DNA of 64,000 nucleotides from Lasiosphaeris hirsuta (taxonomy: Eukaryota; Ascomycota; Sordariomycetes; Sordariales; Lasiosphaeriaceae). A model generated the notes under the pieces. It saw only the letters and a list, made by a program, of their open reading frames with translations, made no database searches and was not told the origin of the DNA. The DNA is taken from assembly GCA_030549175.1 (NCBI GenBank), contig JAUKUA010000003.1, forward strand, positions 868,001 to 932,000. The letters run 5' to 3'. Positions within the stretch are counted from its first letter, which is position 1; the number at the start of each line of letters is the position of its first letter. A program made the position numbers and the translations under genes. Shown one piece after another: positions 45,201 through 54,311 of the stretch.

Positions 45201-46789
45201 CCAGCTTGGTTCGGGATGGACGTCGATTCATCCAATACCACAACACGATCATCGATAATAACCCACTTCAAGTTTATACTTCAGTTCTTATGTTCAGCCC
45301 TGCTAATAGCCAAATAAGGAGACTGTTTCAAAAGGAGGAGCCTAAGCAGATGATCATTAAACCACTTATGGAAAATGATTGGGGCCAATGCCTCTTAACA
45401 CTCCAAGGCCATAGCAGTCAGGTCTGGTCAGTCGCCTGGTCACACGATAGTACCCGGCTCGCATCATGTTCAGGTGATAAGACAGTAAAGATCTGGGATC
45501 CGGCAACTGGCCAATGCCTCTCAACACTCCAAGGCCATGACGATTGGGTCTTGTCAGTCGCCTGGTCACACGATAGTACCCGGCTCGCATCATGTTCAGA
45601 CGATAAGACAGTAAAGATCTGGGATCCGGCAACTAGCCAATGCCTCTCAACACTCCAAGGCCATAACAGTCAGGTCTTGTCAGTCGCCTGGTCACACGAT
45701 AGTACCCGGCTCGCATCATGTTCAGACGATAAGACAGTAAAGATCTGGGATCCGGCAACTAGCCAATGCCTCTCAACACTCCAAGGCCATAACAGTCAGG
45801 TCTTGTCAGTCGCCTGGTCACACGATAGTACCCGGCTCGCATCATGTTCAGGTGATAAGACAGTAAAGATCTGGGATCCGGCAACTGGCCAATGCCTCTC
45901 AACACTCCAAGGCCATGACGATTGGGTCTTGTCAGTCGCCTGGTCACACGATAGTACCCGGCTCGCATCATGTTCAGACGATAAGACAGTAAAGATCTGG
46001 GATCCGGCAACTAGCCAATGCCTCTCAACACTCCAAGGCCATAACAGTCAGGTCTTGTCAGTCGCCTGGTCACACGATAGTACCCGGCTCGCATCATGTT
46101 CAGGTGATAAGACAGTAAAGATCTGGGATCCGGCAACTGGCCAATGCCTCTCAACACTCCAAGGCCATGACGATTGGGTCTTGTCAGTCGCCTGGTCACA
46201 CGATAGTACCCGGCTCGCATCATGTTCAGGTGATAAGACAGTAAAGATCTGGGATCCGGCAACTGGCCAATGCCTCTCAACACTCCAAGGCCATGACGAT
46301 TGGGTCTTGTCAGTCGCCTGGTCACACGATAGTACCCGGCTCGCATCATGTTCAGACGATAAGACAGTAAAGATCTGGGATCCGGCAACTGGCCAATGCC
46401 TCTCAACACTCCAAGGCCATAGCAGTCAGGTCTTGTCAGTCGCCTGGTCACACGATAGTACCCGGCTCGCATCAGGTTCAGGTGATAACACGGTGAAGAT
46501 CTGGGATCCGGCAACTAGCCAATGCCTCTCAACACTCCAGGGCCATAGCAATTGCTTAGCAGCGTTATATACTAATTTCCCTAATAATCCAGCTTCCCCT
46601 CCCAGGCCCACAGCATATGACTTAAAGGCTGATGGTATCTGGATTACATATAAAGGAGAGAATCTTATGAGGCTGCCTCAGGAATATCACGCATCATCAC
46701 ACACAGTTTCTGGAACAGCTGTAGCGGTTGGCTGTCGCTCAGGTCGTGTTTTGGTCTTGGCGTTCTCTGAAGAGGATCCCACCTCATAG
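42300..46789 (+). CDS. NWD-type NLR: NACHT_N, NACHT NTPase and WD40 repeats, 1462 aa, three exons
   Basis: Exons 42300-42789, 42844-45134 and 45182-46789; introns of 54 nt (GTACGC, ACTAAC branch, CAG) and 47 nt (GTAAGA, CCTAAC branch, TAG). The spliced frame is continuous. The basic start MAYGFWKRLGLSRRGKKSR leads through a Ser/Thr/Pro linker to SLWDRAYDVLKEEEPSRVVE, the hallmark of the NACHT_N domain (PF17100). The NACHT domain follows: Walker A GDPGKGKT at 481-488, Walker B FIIDALDEC near 584-592. Nine WD40 units cover 995-1372, with a tail to 1462. This is the architecture of fungal STAND sensors of the HET-E/HNWD group, which trigger incompatibility when the WD40 part binds a ligand; here the N-terminus is NACHT_N, not HET. 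It is intact, with no stop or frameshift. The ligand and effector output are unknown. Confidence 0.95.
45383..46516 (+). repeat. nine tandem 126-bp WD40-coding repeats, nearly identical
   Basis: Each unit encodes 42 residues of the type GQCLSTLQGH, three variable residues, then VLSVAWSHDSTRLASCS and DKTVKIWDPAT. A tenth, truncated unit begins at 46517. Differences concentrate at unit positions 1 (Gly/Ser), 11-13 (SSQ, DDW or NSQ) and 31 (Gly/Asp), with a few changes at positions 5, 15, 29 and 33 in the first and last units. Nearly all other codons are the same in every unit, which shows recent homogenisation or expansion. Confidence 0.97.
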
Positions 46790-47321
46790 AGTGAACAGGC
46801 ATTACATTCTCTTCGACATACTGTCTTTTCTCTTCCTTATTTTTTCTTTCATAGCGTGCCACAGGAGGGGTACGGGGGAATGGGTCAATTTATATCTTTT
46901 CATGGACTGCCATCCACGTTCTAGCCCTTTCCAGATGTTTCTTGTACATATGATGACATGACAAGCTTGTGCCAGAAATAAGGACACTGATTTCAGTCTC
47001 TAGTGTATTGTTTCTTTGTAAATTGTCTGCCGGTTTTTTGGCCACCTCAAGTGCGTGTTATTACATGACTAATAACTGAGCCTACCCCACCTAGTAGTCC
47101 ACGGCGGTAACGGTTTATTTTCCAAAAGCACCCCTCATTTCCTCTCGCCATTCAGTTATCTTTGTTGTAATTTACGCCTCCCTATCACCACACCACCTGT
47201 CATACCCAATATAAGTTTTTTTTAAACTCTAGTTGCAAACCTTTTGGATACAAGACCCTAATAAATCTCTTGTGGATGAGATGTAATCTGTCGTTCGAAA
47301 CGGCGCCGTAAACGAGAGGCC

Positions 47322-47486
47322 ATGACAGACGGCTTCGAGTACGCGTACCAGAACATCCACACCAAGAACTACACCTGGAGCGACAAGACCATCTTGTGCG
47401 TACCCTCGCCGGCCGCTGCTAGGAAAGCGGAGGACCGCGGACAGCGGTCCCGATGGGGAGACAAAGAGCGCCTAGTTTTTTACTGA
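47322..47486 (+). CDS. tiny open frame, 54 aa, uncertain
   Basis: It reads MTDGFEYAYQNIHTKNYTWS, then DKTILCVPSPAAARKAEDRG and RWGDKERLVFY before a TGA. The first 25 codons look protein-like; the rest is less so. A possible donor (GTACCC) follows TTGTGC at about 47398. It may be a first exon, a fragment, or chance. Confidence 0.2.
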   Translation: MTDGFEYAYQNIHTKNYTWSDKTILCVPSPAAARKAEDRGQRSRWGDKERLVFY

Positions 47487-47625
47487 CGCATCCGGGGATA
47501 CACGTTTCCAAAGTCGGACAAAGAATGTTGCTTCTATAACAGCTCGTTTTACTCTCTCGTTATGATGAATAATAACCGTACACGGTCTTTATTAGCGTCC
47601 AAAGAGTTGGTTATTCCAAAACACC

Positions 47626-48822
47626 ATGATCCACCCACGCCGCTCGCTCAGGCTTTCGAACAAGGGGCTGCCAGAGGGTGTCAAAACTGATACAACTAGA
47701 ATGGTCCAGACGGCGCGACCAGGGCCGGAGAAGGTCGAGCCGGCCTCGAAACCTGCCATTCATCAATACGCCGAGTCCGCATCACCAGACCACAGCTCCA
47801 TCGCCCAACTAAGCTGCGACTGGGATTGGGATAGCGTCACAAGTGATTACCTCGAGACAGCGATGGAGGGCACCGTCCGCCATACCAACTATCGTAATCA
47901 TTGTCTCGCACACAACCATATTTACATCCAGCATCCATTAATCCCACTACCCGATACCATCGCAACCCATGTCGAACAGCTAGCCCGCATCCTACCCAAA
48001 GTACATGACCTCACTCCTGATATAGTAGCATCGGCGGTCTGGAAGTTGGAGGAATTGGGGCTCCAGTGCTACGAGGGCGAGGTTACCGACCTCTTACGCA
48101 AATATTTCTTCCCCGAAGATCCCACCACAACAGGATTGAAGGCTACAGCTGGTATACCCATGGCTAGACACCTCATACCTCGCTTCCTACTAGCACCACA
48201 CCCAGTTCCACAGCTACGGCTAGACCTACTTTATGGCTACCCGGGGGATATGTTTACCGAGGCACAACACCTGGCTCTCGGTACACTCCACGAACAAGTT
48301 AAGTTTTTTCCCCAGGCATGCAGTAACCTCCTGCTCCCCTTCTTAATTATCGAATTCAAGGCTGCGGCTGGCACCCGTGGAAACCTCTGGGCTGCTACCA
48401 ACCAGTGTGCCGGCGGCTCGGCTGCATGTCTCCAGGCCGCCGGCCAGCTCAATGCAGTACTTGCCGAGGTTGGGTGTAGCGGGTGCCTCCCGAACCTCTG
48501 CTACAGCCTCGCTGTCGATAACAACCTCGCACAGCTATATGTATCGTGGAAGGACGACATGGGCAGCTTCTATATGCAGCGGGTGGATTCCTTCTTGCTG
48601 TTGAATCCCGAGCACTTTGTGAGCTTTCGCCAGAGGGTCCTGGCCATCCTCGAATGGGGGGCGGGGGCCCGTCTGCACGATGTCCGCCTTGCCCTGGACG
48701 TTATCCTGGGAGCGCGCCGAGGGGCCGTTACCAAGACTGACTGCCAAGTCTCGCCCGGGTCTGGGCCCGGGCCTGGAGGAGGAGGCACGAAGGACCCCAG
48801 TTGGTTTGATCCCAGGGAGTAA
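47626..48822 (+). CDS. DUF7924-type fungal protein with PD-(D/E)XK-like signature, 398 aa
   Basis: An intact intronless frame starts in a good context (ACACCATGAT). The N-terminal 65 residues are basic (RRSLRLSNKG) and disordered. The core is helical (HVEQLARILPKVHDLTPDIV), then PHPVPQLRLDLLYGYPGDMF with Asp200, then LLPFLIIEFKAAAGTRGNLW with Glu243 and Lys245, and ATNQCAGGSAACLQA with Asn259-Gln260. A D...E-x-K arrangement on a hydrophobic strand followed by a Gln-bearing helix is the PD-(D/E)XK nuclease-like fold, and such proteins are annotated DUF7924 in ascomycetes. Nuclease activity is inferred, not shown. The tail is Gly/Pro-rich (SPGSGPGPGGGG). It lies just downstream of the NLR in the same direction, but with about 840 bp between them they are separate transcripts. 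Confidence 0.8.
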   Translation: MIHPRRSLRLSNKGLPEGVKTDTTRMVQTARPGPEKVEPASKPAIHQYAESASPDHSSIAQLSCDWDWDSVTSDYLETAMEGTVRHTNYRNHCLAHNHIYIQHPLIPLPDTIATHVEQLARILPKVHDLTPDIVASAVWKLEELGLQCYEGEVTDLLRKYFFPEDPTTTGLKATAGIPMARHLIPRFLLAPHPVPQLRLDLLYGYPGDMFTEAQHLALGTLHEQVKFFPQACSNLLLPFLIIEFKAAAGTRGNLWAATNQCAGGSAACLQAAGQLNAVLAEVGCSGCLPNLCYSLAVDNNLAQLYVSWKDDMGSFYMQRVDSFLLLNPEHFVSFRQRVLAILEWGAGARLHDVRLALDVILGARRGAVTKTDCQVSPGSGPGPGGGGTKDPSWFDPRE

Positions 48823-49769
48823 AGTAGGGCGAGCGAGGCAGCATGGGAGGATAAAGCCAGGACCTGTTATCTCTCTTTACGATGATCATTAGAGCCGCTG
48901 GAGGATCTAGGTATCTTGTATTTAGCACATAAATAGATTGAAGGAAGCGCCGACCCTCGGGAGTTGGTTCCTCATCCTTTTTGTCAGGTGGTGGCACGAA
49001 ATGGAGAGGGACAAAGCTGCAATGATCATGCCTGTGATTGAAGATCTAAAGCTGAGGAAAGAAAAAGAAAGAAGTGGAAGAGTGACGAAGGCGTGAGTGT
49101 GAAGAAATAGGTCTTCTGAGCCCCACTTGCTAGATCGTGGCTGAACTCTGGGTGAACCAGCTCCAGGTCTGCACCAGCTCCCACCTTCGGGAGAGTCAGA
49201 CCCTAGAAGAATTATCAGCTTGTCTACTAAGAAAGATTCCCCCTCCTGATTCAGAGTTCTGCTTCCTACTCTACGCAGAGTGATTTCATCTTAACTAACA
49301 ACCTCGGGCAAGCGCCGCCTAGGCACAAAAGTTCATAAGCGTAGGGCACGTTACCATAGTCTTCGTAGTATATGCGCTAAGAACCGGGTTTTGCCATCGT
49401 TATTGCATTACCCAGAGTTCAGCAACGGGGAGGCGGGAGCTAGCCCCTATTTCTTAACAGGGAGTATTAAAGTTTATCATTAAAACTATATTGATTTTTG
49501 GTACTAGAGGAGTATTTACTCATAGTGCCTTATGCATAGTATGCCCATTCACACTGCCGATGGATGGCACGCCTGGCAGCCCGCTCAGGGGCTGATGCGC
49601 GCTCTACAAACTCTGGATTGCTCAGTAACGTCCTGTACCTGTCTTTTTGATCTGATCAAGAGGTTAAGTAATATTATCTCGATGGAAGTAGGCCCGGATC
49701 CAGAACGAACAATTCCCCTTCTTCAGAGCCTTTGGGACAAAGCCTGCGACAACTTCAAAATCGATGAGA
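48823..49769. other. gene-poor gap after the DUF7924 gene
   Basis: No recognised gene. An open frame at 49532-49807 (MHSMPIHTADGWHAWQPAQG onward) runs into the satellite-like repeat that follows and has no known domain, so I do not call it. Confidence 0.4.
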
Positions 49770-50110
49770 GTGTTAGATTTATTATTAAAGTCGAGCTAAA
49801 TTCATAGACAGCCGAGTTAAATTTATACTAGCTAAGTTGGTGCAAAGAAAGTAATCAGTTATAAGAAAATCGATAAGAGGAAGATTAAAGTCGAGTCAAA
49901 TTCGTACTAGCTGAGTCAGTCTAAAGACAGTAGATTAATTGTAAGATGGATCAATAAAGGATTAGATTCGTTATTAAAGTGGTCAAATTTGTAAAAGATA
50001 GCGAGTAGACGAGAGTCCGAGTCAGTACAAAGACAGGAGATCAGTTATAAGACAGATCGATGAGAAGATTAGATTCGTCATTAAAGTCGAGTCAAGTTCA
50101 GCGAGTAGTT
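49770..50110. repeat. degenerate AT-rich tandem repeat, unit about 100 bp
   Basis: Two phrases alternate about three to four times. One is ttagattcgttattaaagtc followed by gagtcaaattcgta, seen near 49773, 49880, 49955 and 50072. The other is gagtcagtacaaagacag followed by agatcagttataagacagat, seen near 49838, 49914 and 50020. A further partial copy of the second phrase lies near 51515, just before the second LTR-like repeat. Confidence 0.7.
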
Positions 50111-50324
50111 GAGGATCCGTGGAGGATTAGATTCGACAAGTCCTGTTTGTAGATAATGAGGTAGAGGCTATCAGCAAGATCGAGAACGCCGAGATTAAAA
50201 TCCAAGATAGGATTATAAGATAGAAAGCCTAGATAGGAGCTAGTGGCAGCCGATAGGAAGTTGGCAGCCGACAGAGATGTAGGCAGAGATGGCAGCTAGA
50301 GATACAGCCAGAGATGGCAGCTAG

Positions 50325-50590
50325 AGATGCAGATAAAATATATTGAGGGGAGAGTTGGACCTCGAGACCACGGCTGAAAAGATTTTTCGGCTCGACGGAT
50401 CCTTATCAGCTCATTCTTATCTTGGCTAATCCAGCTCATCTTAATCTCTATTCACTGTCGATTTCTAGTTTTCATCCCATGGCTCATTTTGGCGTTTTGG
50501 TCAATTTTTGGACTCCGAGATTTGATGGACATGGTCCGAGCGGGATTTGGCCTGGTCGGTGCGTTTCCCATAGCAATTATAAAGGAATCT
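50325..50590 (+). repeat. LTR-like direct repeat, copy 1
   Basis: It shares with 51722-51960 the sequence attgaggggagagttggacc, then tcgagaccacg, a gctcgacgga-like block, tcattcttatctt, tcatccca, gctcattttggcgttttggt, and a final ggcctagtcggtgcgttt-like block. Both copies contain an A/T-rich TATA-like box just before attgagggg (ataaaatatattg here). The right end of this copy is the presumed promoter of the gene at 50770. Confidence 0.75.
50578..50583 (+). promoter_or_regulatory. TATA-like box (TATAAA) upstream of the gene at 50770
   Basis: TATAAA lies about 190 bp before the ATG at 50770, at the right edge of direct-repeat copy 1. The equivalent position of copy 2 has changed to TATGGGG followed by TTTAAAGG. 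Confidence 0.3.
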
Positions 50591-50769
50591 GAATGGTCGG
50601 CGGATTTTCGTGCATAACGGCGTCTTGACTTTCACAACTCCAAAAAACGACCAAAAACCCCCAAAAAAGTCCTCTCAACTTACTTCACATTAGTAGTCCT
50701 GGCTTGACAACCAGCTGTTTGTTGCCATGTACAGACTAGGATATCGCCTATGAAACAGCCATCTTCACC

Positions 50770-51288
50770 ATGGATTCCTCTCCCGAAAAAAATCTGGCTC
50801 TCCAGACTGTCAATTCCAAAGACAAGTCTCTTGACCCCAAAAAAAAACCCAAAGTCAAGAAGACATCATCAAAGATGCCTCTCTTCACAACATTCAAGTG
50901 TAAGATTATCCTTTCTTTCTTCTTTCTTCTTTCTTCTTTCTTCCTTTCTAACAGTTTAGACGCCCCCAAGGCTCCCCTCCCTGCTGATGTCGGCGACGTC
51001 GCCCACGACGCCGTCGTGCGGGATGGCAAAACGGCCACAAAAATCAAGATGGCACCCGGGGCGGTCGAGGCCGCCATAGCTCTAATGAAAGAGCAAAGAG
51101 CTACGATCTTGGTAAAGGCCCAGGCCCAAGCCCTGAGAGTACGCTCTACGGCAATCATTGTGTTACCAATCACAGCAATTGCTGGTCTGGTTTCGGCCTA
51201 CATCTTCGGCAGTATGTCTATTCTTCTGTTTTTGTGATTCTTTCTAATTCCAGTTACAGCCCCTGAACAACGTCGTGGAAAAGAGTAA
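50770..51288 (+). CDS. small tail-anchored-type membrane protein, 139 aa, three exons
   Basis: Exons 50770-50897, 50955-51211 and 51254-51288; introns 57 nt (GTGTAAG...TTTCTAACAG) and 42 nt (GTATGT...CTAATTCCAG). The spliced length is 420 nt in frame. A Lys-rich N-terminus (DPKKKPKVKKTSSK) precedes LDAPKAPLPADVGDVAHDAV and a helical segment (AVEAAIALMKEQRATILVKA). A single membrane segment, STAIIVLPITAIAGLVSAYI, is followed by a short charged tail (ITAPEQRRGKE). With no signal peptide, one pass near the C-terminus and a short tail, it has tail-anchored topology. Intron 1 is exactly 19 codons long and open in frame; if retained it inserts a second hydrophobic stretch. LTR-like direct repeats lie on both sides. 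Function unknown. Confidence 0.7.
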
Positions 51289-51721
51289 GGGCGGGGAATG
51301 AGGAAATGGGAGCAACAGGAGACGGGAAATGAGATTGAGGAATGAGGAAATAGAGCAGCAGGGAGATGGAGGAAACGTTATTCAATGCACAACTCCCATT
51401 CTGCAAACATTTGACTTTCTGAATGTGATATCTGACTTTTATTTGACTTGTGACCAAGTTTGGTGTCAGTCAGTGACGAGGCAAAACGATATTCGTCAAG
51501 ACAGAATACAAAGACAGCGAGTTCAGTTATTAAGCCAGATCCGTGAGATGGGCAGATGTTAGGATCATGACATACTGTTATCTTATTAGATTCGATATCC
51601 TTGGGTAGGATCAGATTCTGTTTGCGATTCAGTAGGATGAGATCACAAATTGTTAATGTAATTAATGGCGAGATTCGAGAATCAGCAAGGCAGATCCGAG
51701 GCAGGAGCCAGTTAGCAGTCA

Positions 51722-51960
51722 TGGCAGATAAATATATTGAGGGGAGAGTTGGACCTCGAGACCACGACTGAAAAGATTCGCCTCGACGGATTCTTATCAG
51801 TTCATTCTTATCTTGTCTCAGTTCATCTTTCATTGATTTATTTCATCCCATAGCTCATTTTAGCGTTTTGGTCATTTTTGGAGACTAAGATTTGTAGACA
51901 TGGCCCGAGTAGATTTGGCCTAGTCGGTGCGTTTTTCTTATTGTATGGGGATTTAAAGGT
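51722..51960 (+). repeat. LTR-like direct repeat, copy 2
   Basis: Second copy of the repeat at 50325-50590, in the same orientation. Sequence to its left, from TGTTAGGATC at about 51556 through attagattcgatatcc to the TATA-like aaatatattg, resembles the U3 part of a fungal solo LTR, so the element may really begin there. Between the copies lie the small membrane-protein gene and part of the satellite. Confidence 0.7.
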
Positions 51961-52829
51961 CCAACCTACTGCTGTCGATCGCCTACGAGAATATCTTGGC
52001 GTCCGTTTTGTGCGAGGGCAGTGCGCCAGGAGAGCGCTCGATCGAGCCAGCGAATGCCGCGATACGACACGATCAGATGGTGCAGGTCGTAGAGGGCAAT
52101 CTCCGGCGAATACAGAGGCGGGTGGACGAAAAAGGGATACCAGATGATCGTGTGCGGTCGATTGTCGGCTTGAAGGAAGAAATCTGCAAAGTCTTTGCAA
52201 TCCTTGCCGCAAGCTGCTCTGCCGTTGGCTGCGTTGTTATTTGTCTTGGATGTGAGTGAGGTGATGATATTGTTGGATGCTGCAACCGTCGGTTTCTCGA
52301 CGCTAATTAATACTGGGTTGATATCGCAGATACTCACGACCGAACCGATGACGAGAGCTTCAAGATCCGGATTTCATTCCATGGTTTCTCTCCTGCTTGT
52401 CACGGGCGCGATGGGGCTCCGGGAGGCCTTGGGAGACACAAGACACCTATTTGCGTCTCCGGCGAGCTGCCTTCATCTTGAAGCGGCCAAGCTTGACAGC
52501 AATGGCGCCTCGAGAAAGCGGTCAGGAAGTACTTTGCCTAGTTTGCGCAAAATTTGGCCACTTCCAGCTTATTTCGCCCCGAAGCTGCAGACAATGGTCA
52601 CGCAACCTATTGCCAACCACAACACGGCTCAAAATAAGACTGCTCAGAGCGAACTCGTCTCGCTAGTGCTACTCGAGACTCCCGACGGCATGGTGGGAGC
52701 TGACGGAGGCGGGGTGTGGCACCACGGGCCATTGACGCCCTTCTGGCTGGATGAACAATGCAGGTTATTTGAGGGGGCATCTCTTGCGAGGCATCCTACT
52801 GTACCCGCCAAACTCGATATGGGCCTGCC
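51961..52829 (+). other. broken coding-like sequence upstream of the HET relic
   Basis: Pieces in different frames look protein-like: QVVEGNLRRIQRRVDEKGIP and RVRSIVGLKEEICKVFAILA near 52080-52230, then a hydrophobic stretch (PLAALLFVLDVSEVMILLDA, VGFSTLINTGLIS) near 52215-52330. These suggest one or two decayed genes, one with membrane segments. No family was recognised and no intact model can be built. Confidence 0.25.
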
Positions 52830-54010
52830 CGAACTGTGTCTGATGCCGTTCTGGTAGCCCTATGCGCCGTGCCATGGCCTAGGAGCACCGTAATAACTAG
52901 GATCTCATGCTCCTACGTATATGGGTAGATCAGATCTGCATCAATCAGGAGTGCAACAGGGAAAAACAACACTAGGTCGCCCTGATGACAAAGATCTACA
53001 CGATACAAGGGGTGGCCATGTCGCCCGCCTTCAGGACGATGCTCCTCCTTTCCGATGACCGCCAACTCCATATGTGTAGCTTCTTCGCCTTTTCCCGCAA
53101 CGTCTGGCATCTGGGAACCAAGCTTTCCACTCTGGCGGCGTATCAGACGCCCATGTTTATCCAGGAGCTGCAAGAAATATTCGCGCGCCATGACGAAGAC
53201 GACGGCGAGACAAGGGAGAACCAGCTAAAATCTCCCTACCATTCTCTTGGACACCCGACAGAAGCAGTACTCCGACCTTCGGGACAAGGTCTTTGCCCTG
53301 TATGGTATGATTGAGCAATTCTACCCCAGCTTCCCCAACCCGACTATGACAAGACGGTCGTGGACGTGTACACTGAGGCCTGCGTGTTCTGTCTAGAGAA
53401 CGCCGCCGAACGCCACCGCAGCACTCAAGATGGAGGACGCCCCATGCTGCTGTATGCCGCGCCGAGGCCTGCTTACGGCAGCCGACTGGCCCGTCTTCCG
53501 TCGTGGGCTCCTGACCTCAGTCAGTTTCCCACATTCGATAAATAGTTGAGCAGCGACTCTGGGCAGAAGAATCACTTTTATCATATCACCACCGATGATG
53601 GGACATATAAGCCCATCTATGCGTCAAGCGGCGACTCGCTACCGAGGGTGCAAGTATTTCCCGACCAGAAAAGGATTCGTCCGTCTGGTACATTGGTCCC
53701 GCAGATAGCGACGGTGGGATGGCCAGTTCCACCGCCAACAGCTGACCCCCTGGGTGAGAAGAAATCTAGGTCTGGCGAATACGGCGGGGCTGCCGCCTTG
53801 GTTCTGCTCCACTGGGCACTCAGCATGTATGAAACCGGGCTCCCTTGGCTCGGAGTCCTGTTTCGCTTTCTGAGGCTTACTTCCGAGTGGCACAAGCTCG
53901 GCCGCTTCTATAAGCTGCCTGTGGTGGACTTGGGCGGTGCGGATCTTTGGGAATCATGGGGCAAGCTGACCTCGTCGACATCGACCGGGTCTAATCTTGA
54001 CCGAGAATAA
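52830..54010 (+). pseudogene. HET-domain (heterokaryon incompatibility) pseudogene
   Basis: One frame at 52880-52985 reads LMLLRIWVDQICINQECNRE, then KQH, a TAG stop, and VALMTKIYT, which is the conserved 'W-D-x-I-C-I-N-Q-...-E-K-x-x-Q-V-x-x-M-x-x-I-Y' core of HET domains (PF06985). Other in-frame stops precede it near 52846-52890, several explicable as CAG-to-TAG or CGA-to-TGA. Downstream, other frames give RDKVFALYGMIEQFYPSFPN near 53290, then VDVYTEACVFCLENAAERHR, LARLPSWAPDLSQFPTF and a C-terminal part ending at 54010. At least two frameshifts and four stops make it non-functional. Intact HET proteins trigger cell death in incompatible fusions. Stops of the C-to-T type are compatible with RIP, and the frameshifts indicate additional decay. 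Confidence 0.8.
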
Positions 54011-54174
54011 TGACCTTGATGCCATGGTACTACTTGTCATTAGCTCAATGACACGATTCTTCTCGCTCTACCTCGGGCCCGTACGTTAGCGCTGCAAATA
54101 TCGAGTCAATGAAGCATAGGAACTTCTCCAGTCCCGCTCAAGCAAACAGGAGATGTAATATTGCGAGCTCATTG

Positions 54175-54198
54175 CCCCCCCCCCCCCCAAAAAAAAAG
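54175..54198. repeat. C-run/A-run homopolymer
   Basis: About 14 C followed by 9 A, between the HET pseudogene and the Zn2Cys6 gene. It is the same composite form as the C/A run at 13161-13195. Confidence 0.9.
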
Positions 54199-54311
54199 GC
54201 TGTGGGCATACACTGGAACAGCCACGAAATAGACAGAAACCCTTGTTCTCTTCCACTAGAACCATGTTGCTCACAAGTGATAGTCACTCAACTCACAAAG
54301 TGACCTCCGGA

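Noticed and set aside
45366..46514. Minus-strand repeated open frames antisense to the WD40 array
   Set aside because: They exist only because the 126-bp WD40 unit happens to lack stops in one antisense frame; each repeats the same peptide.
45383..46516. Could the regular repeats be a CRISPR array?
   Set aside because: Units are 126 bp, contiguous without spacers, in frame, and encode WD40 blades.
35726..54010. Giant-transposon (Starship-type) captain recombinase
   Set aside because: No frame in the window shows a tyrosine-recombinase DUF3435-like protein, so this origin is not supported by the sequence at hand.
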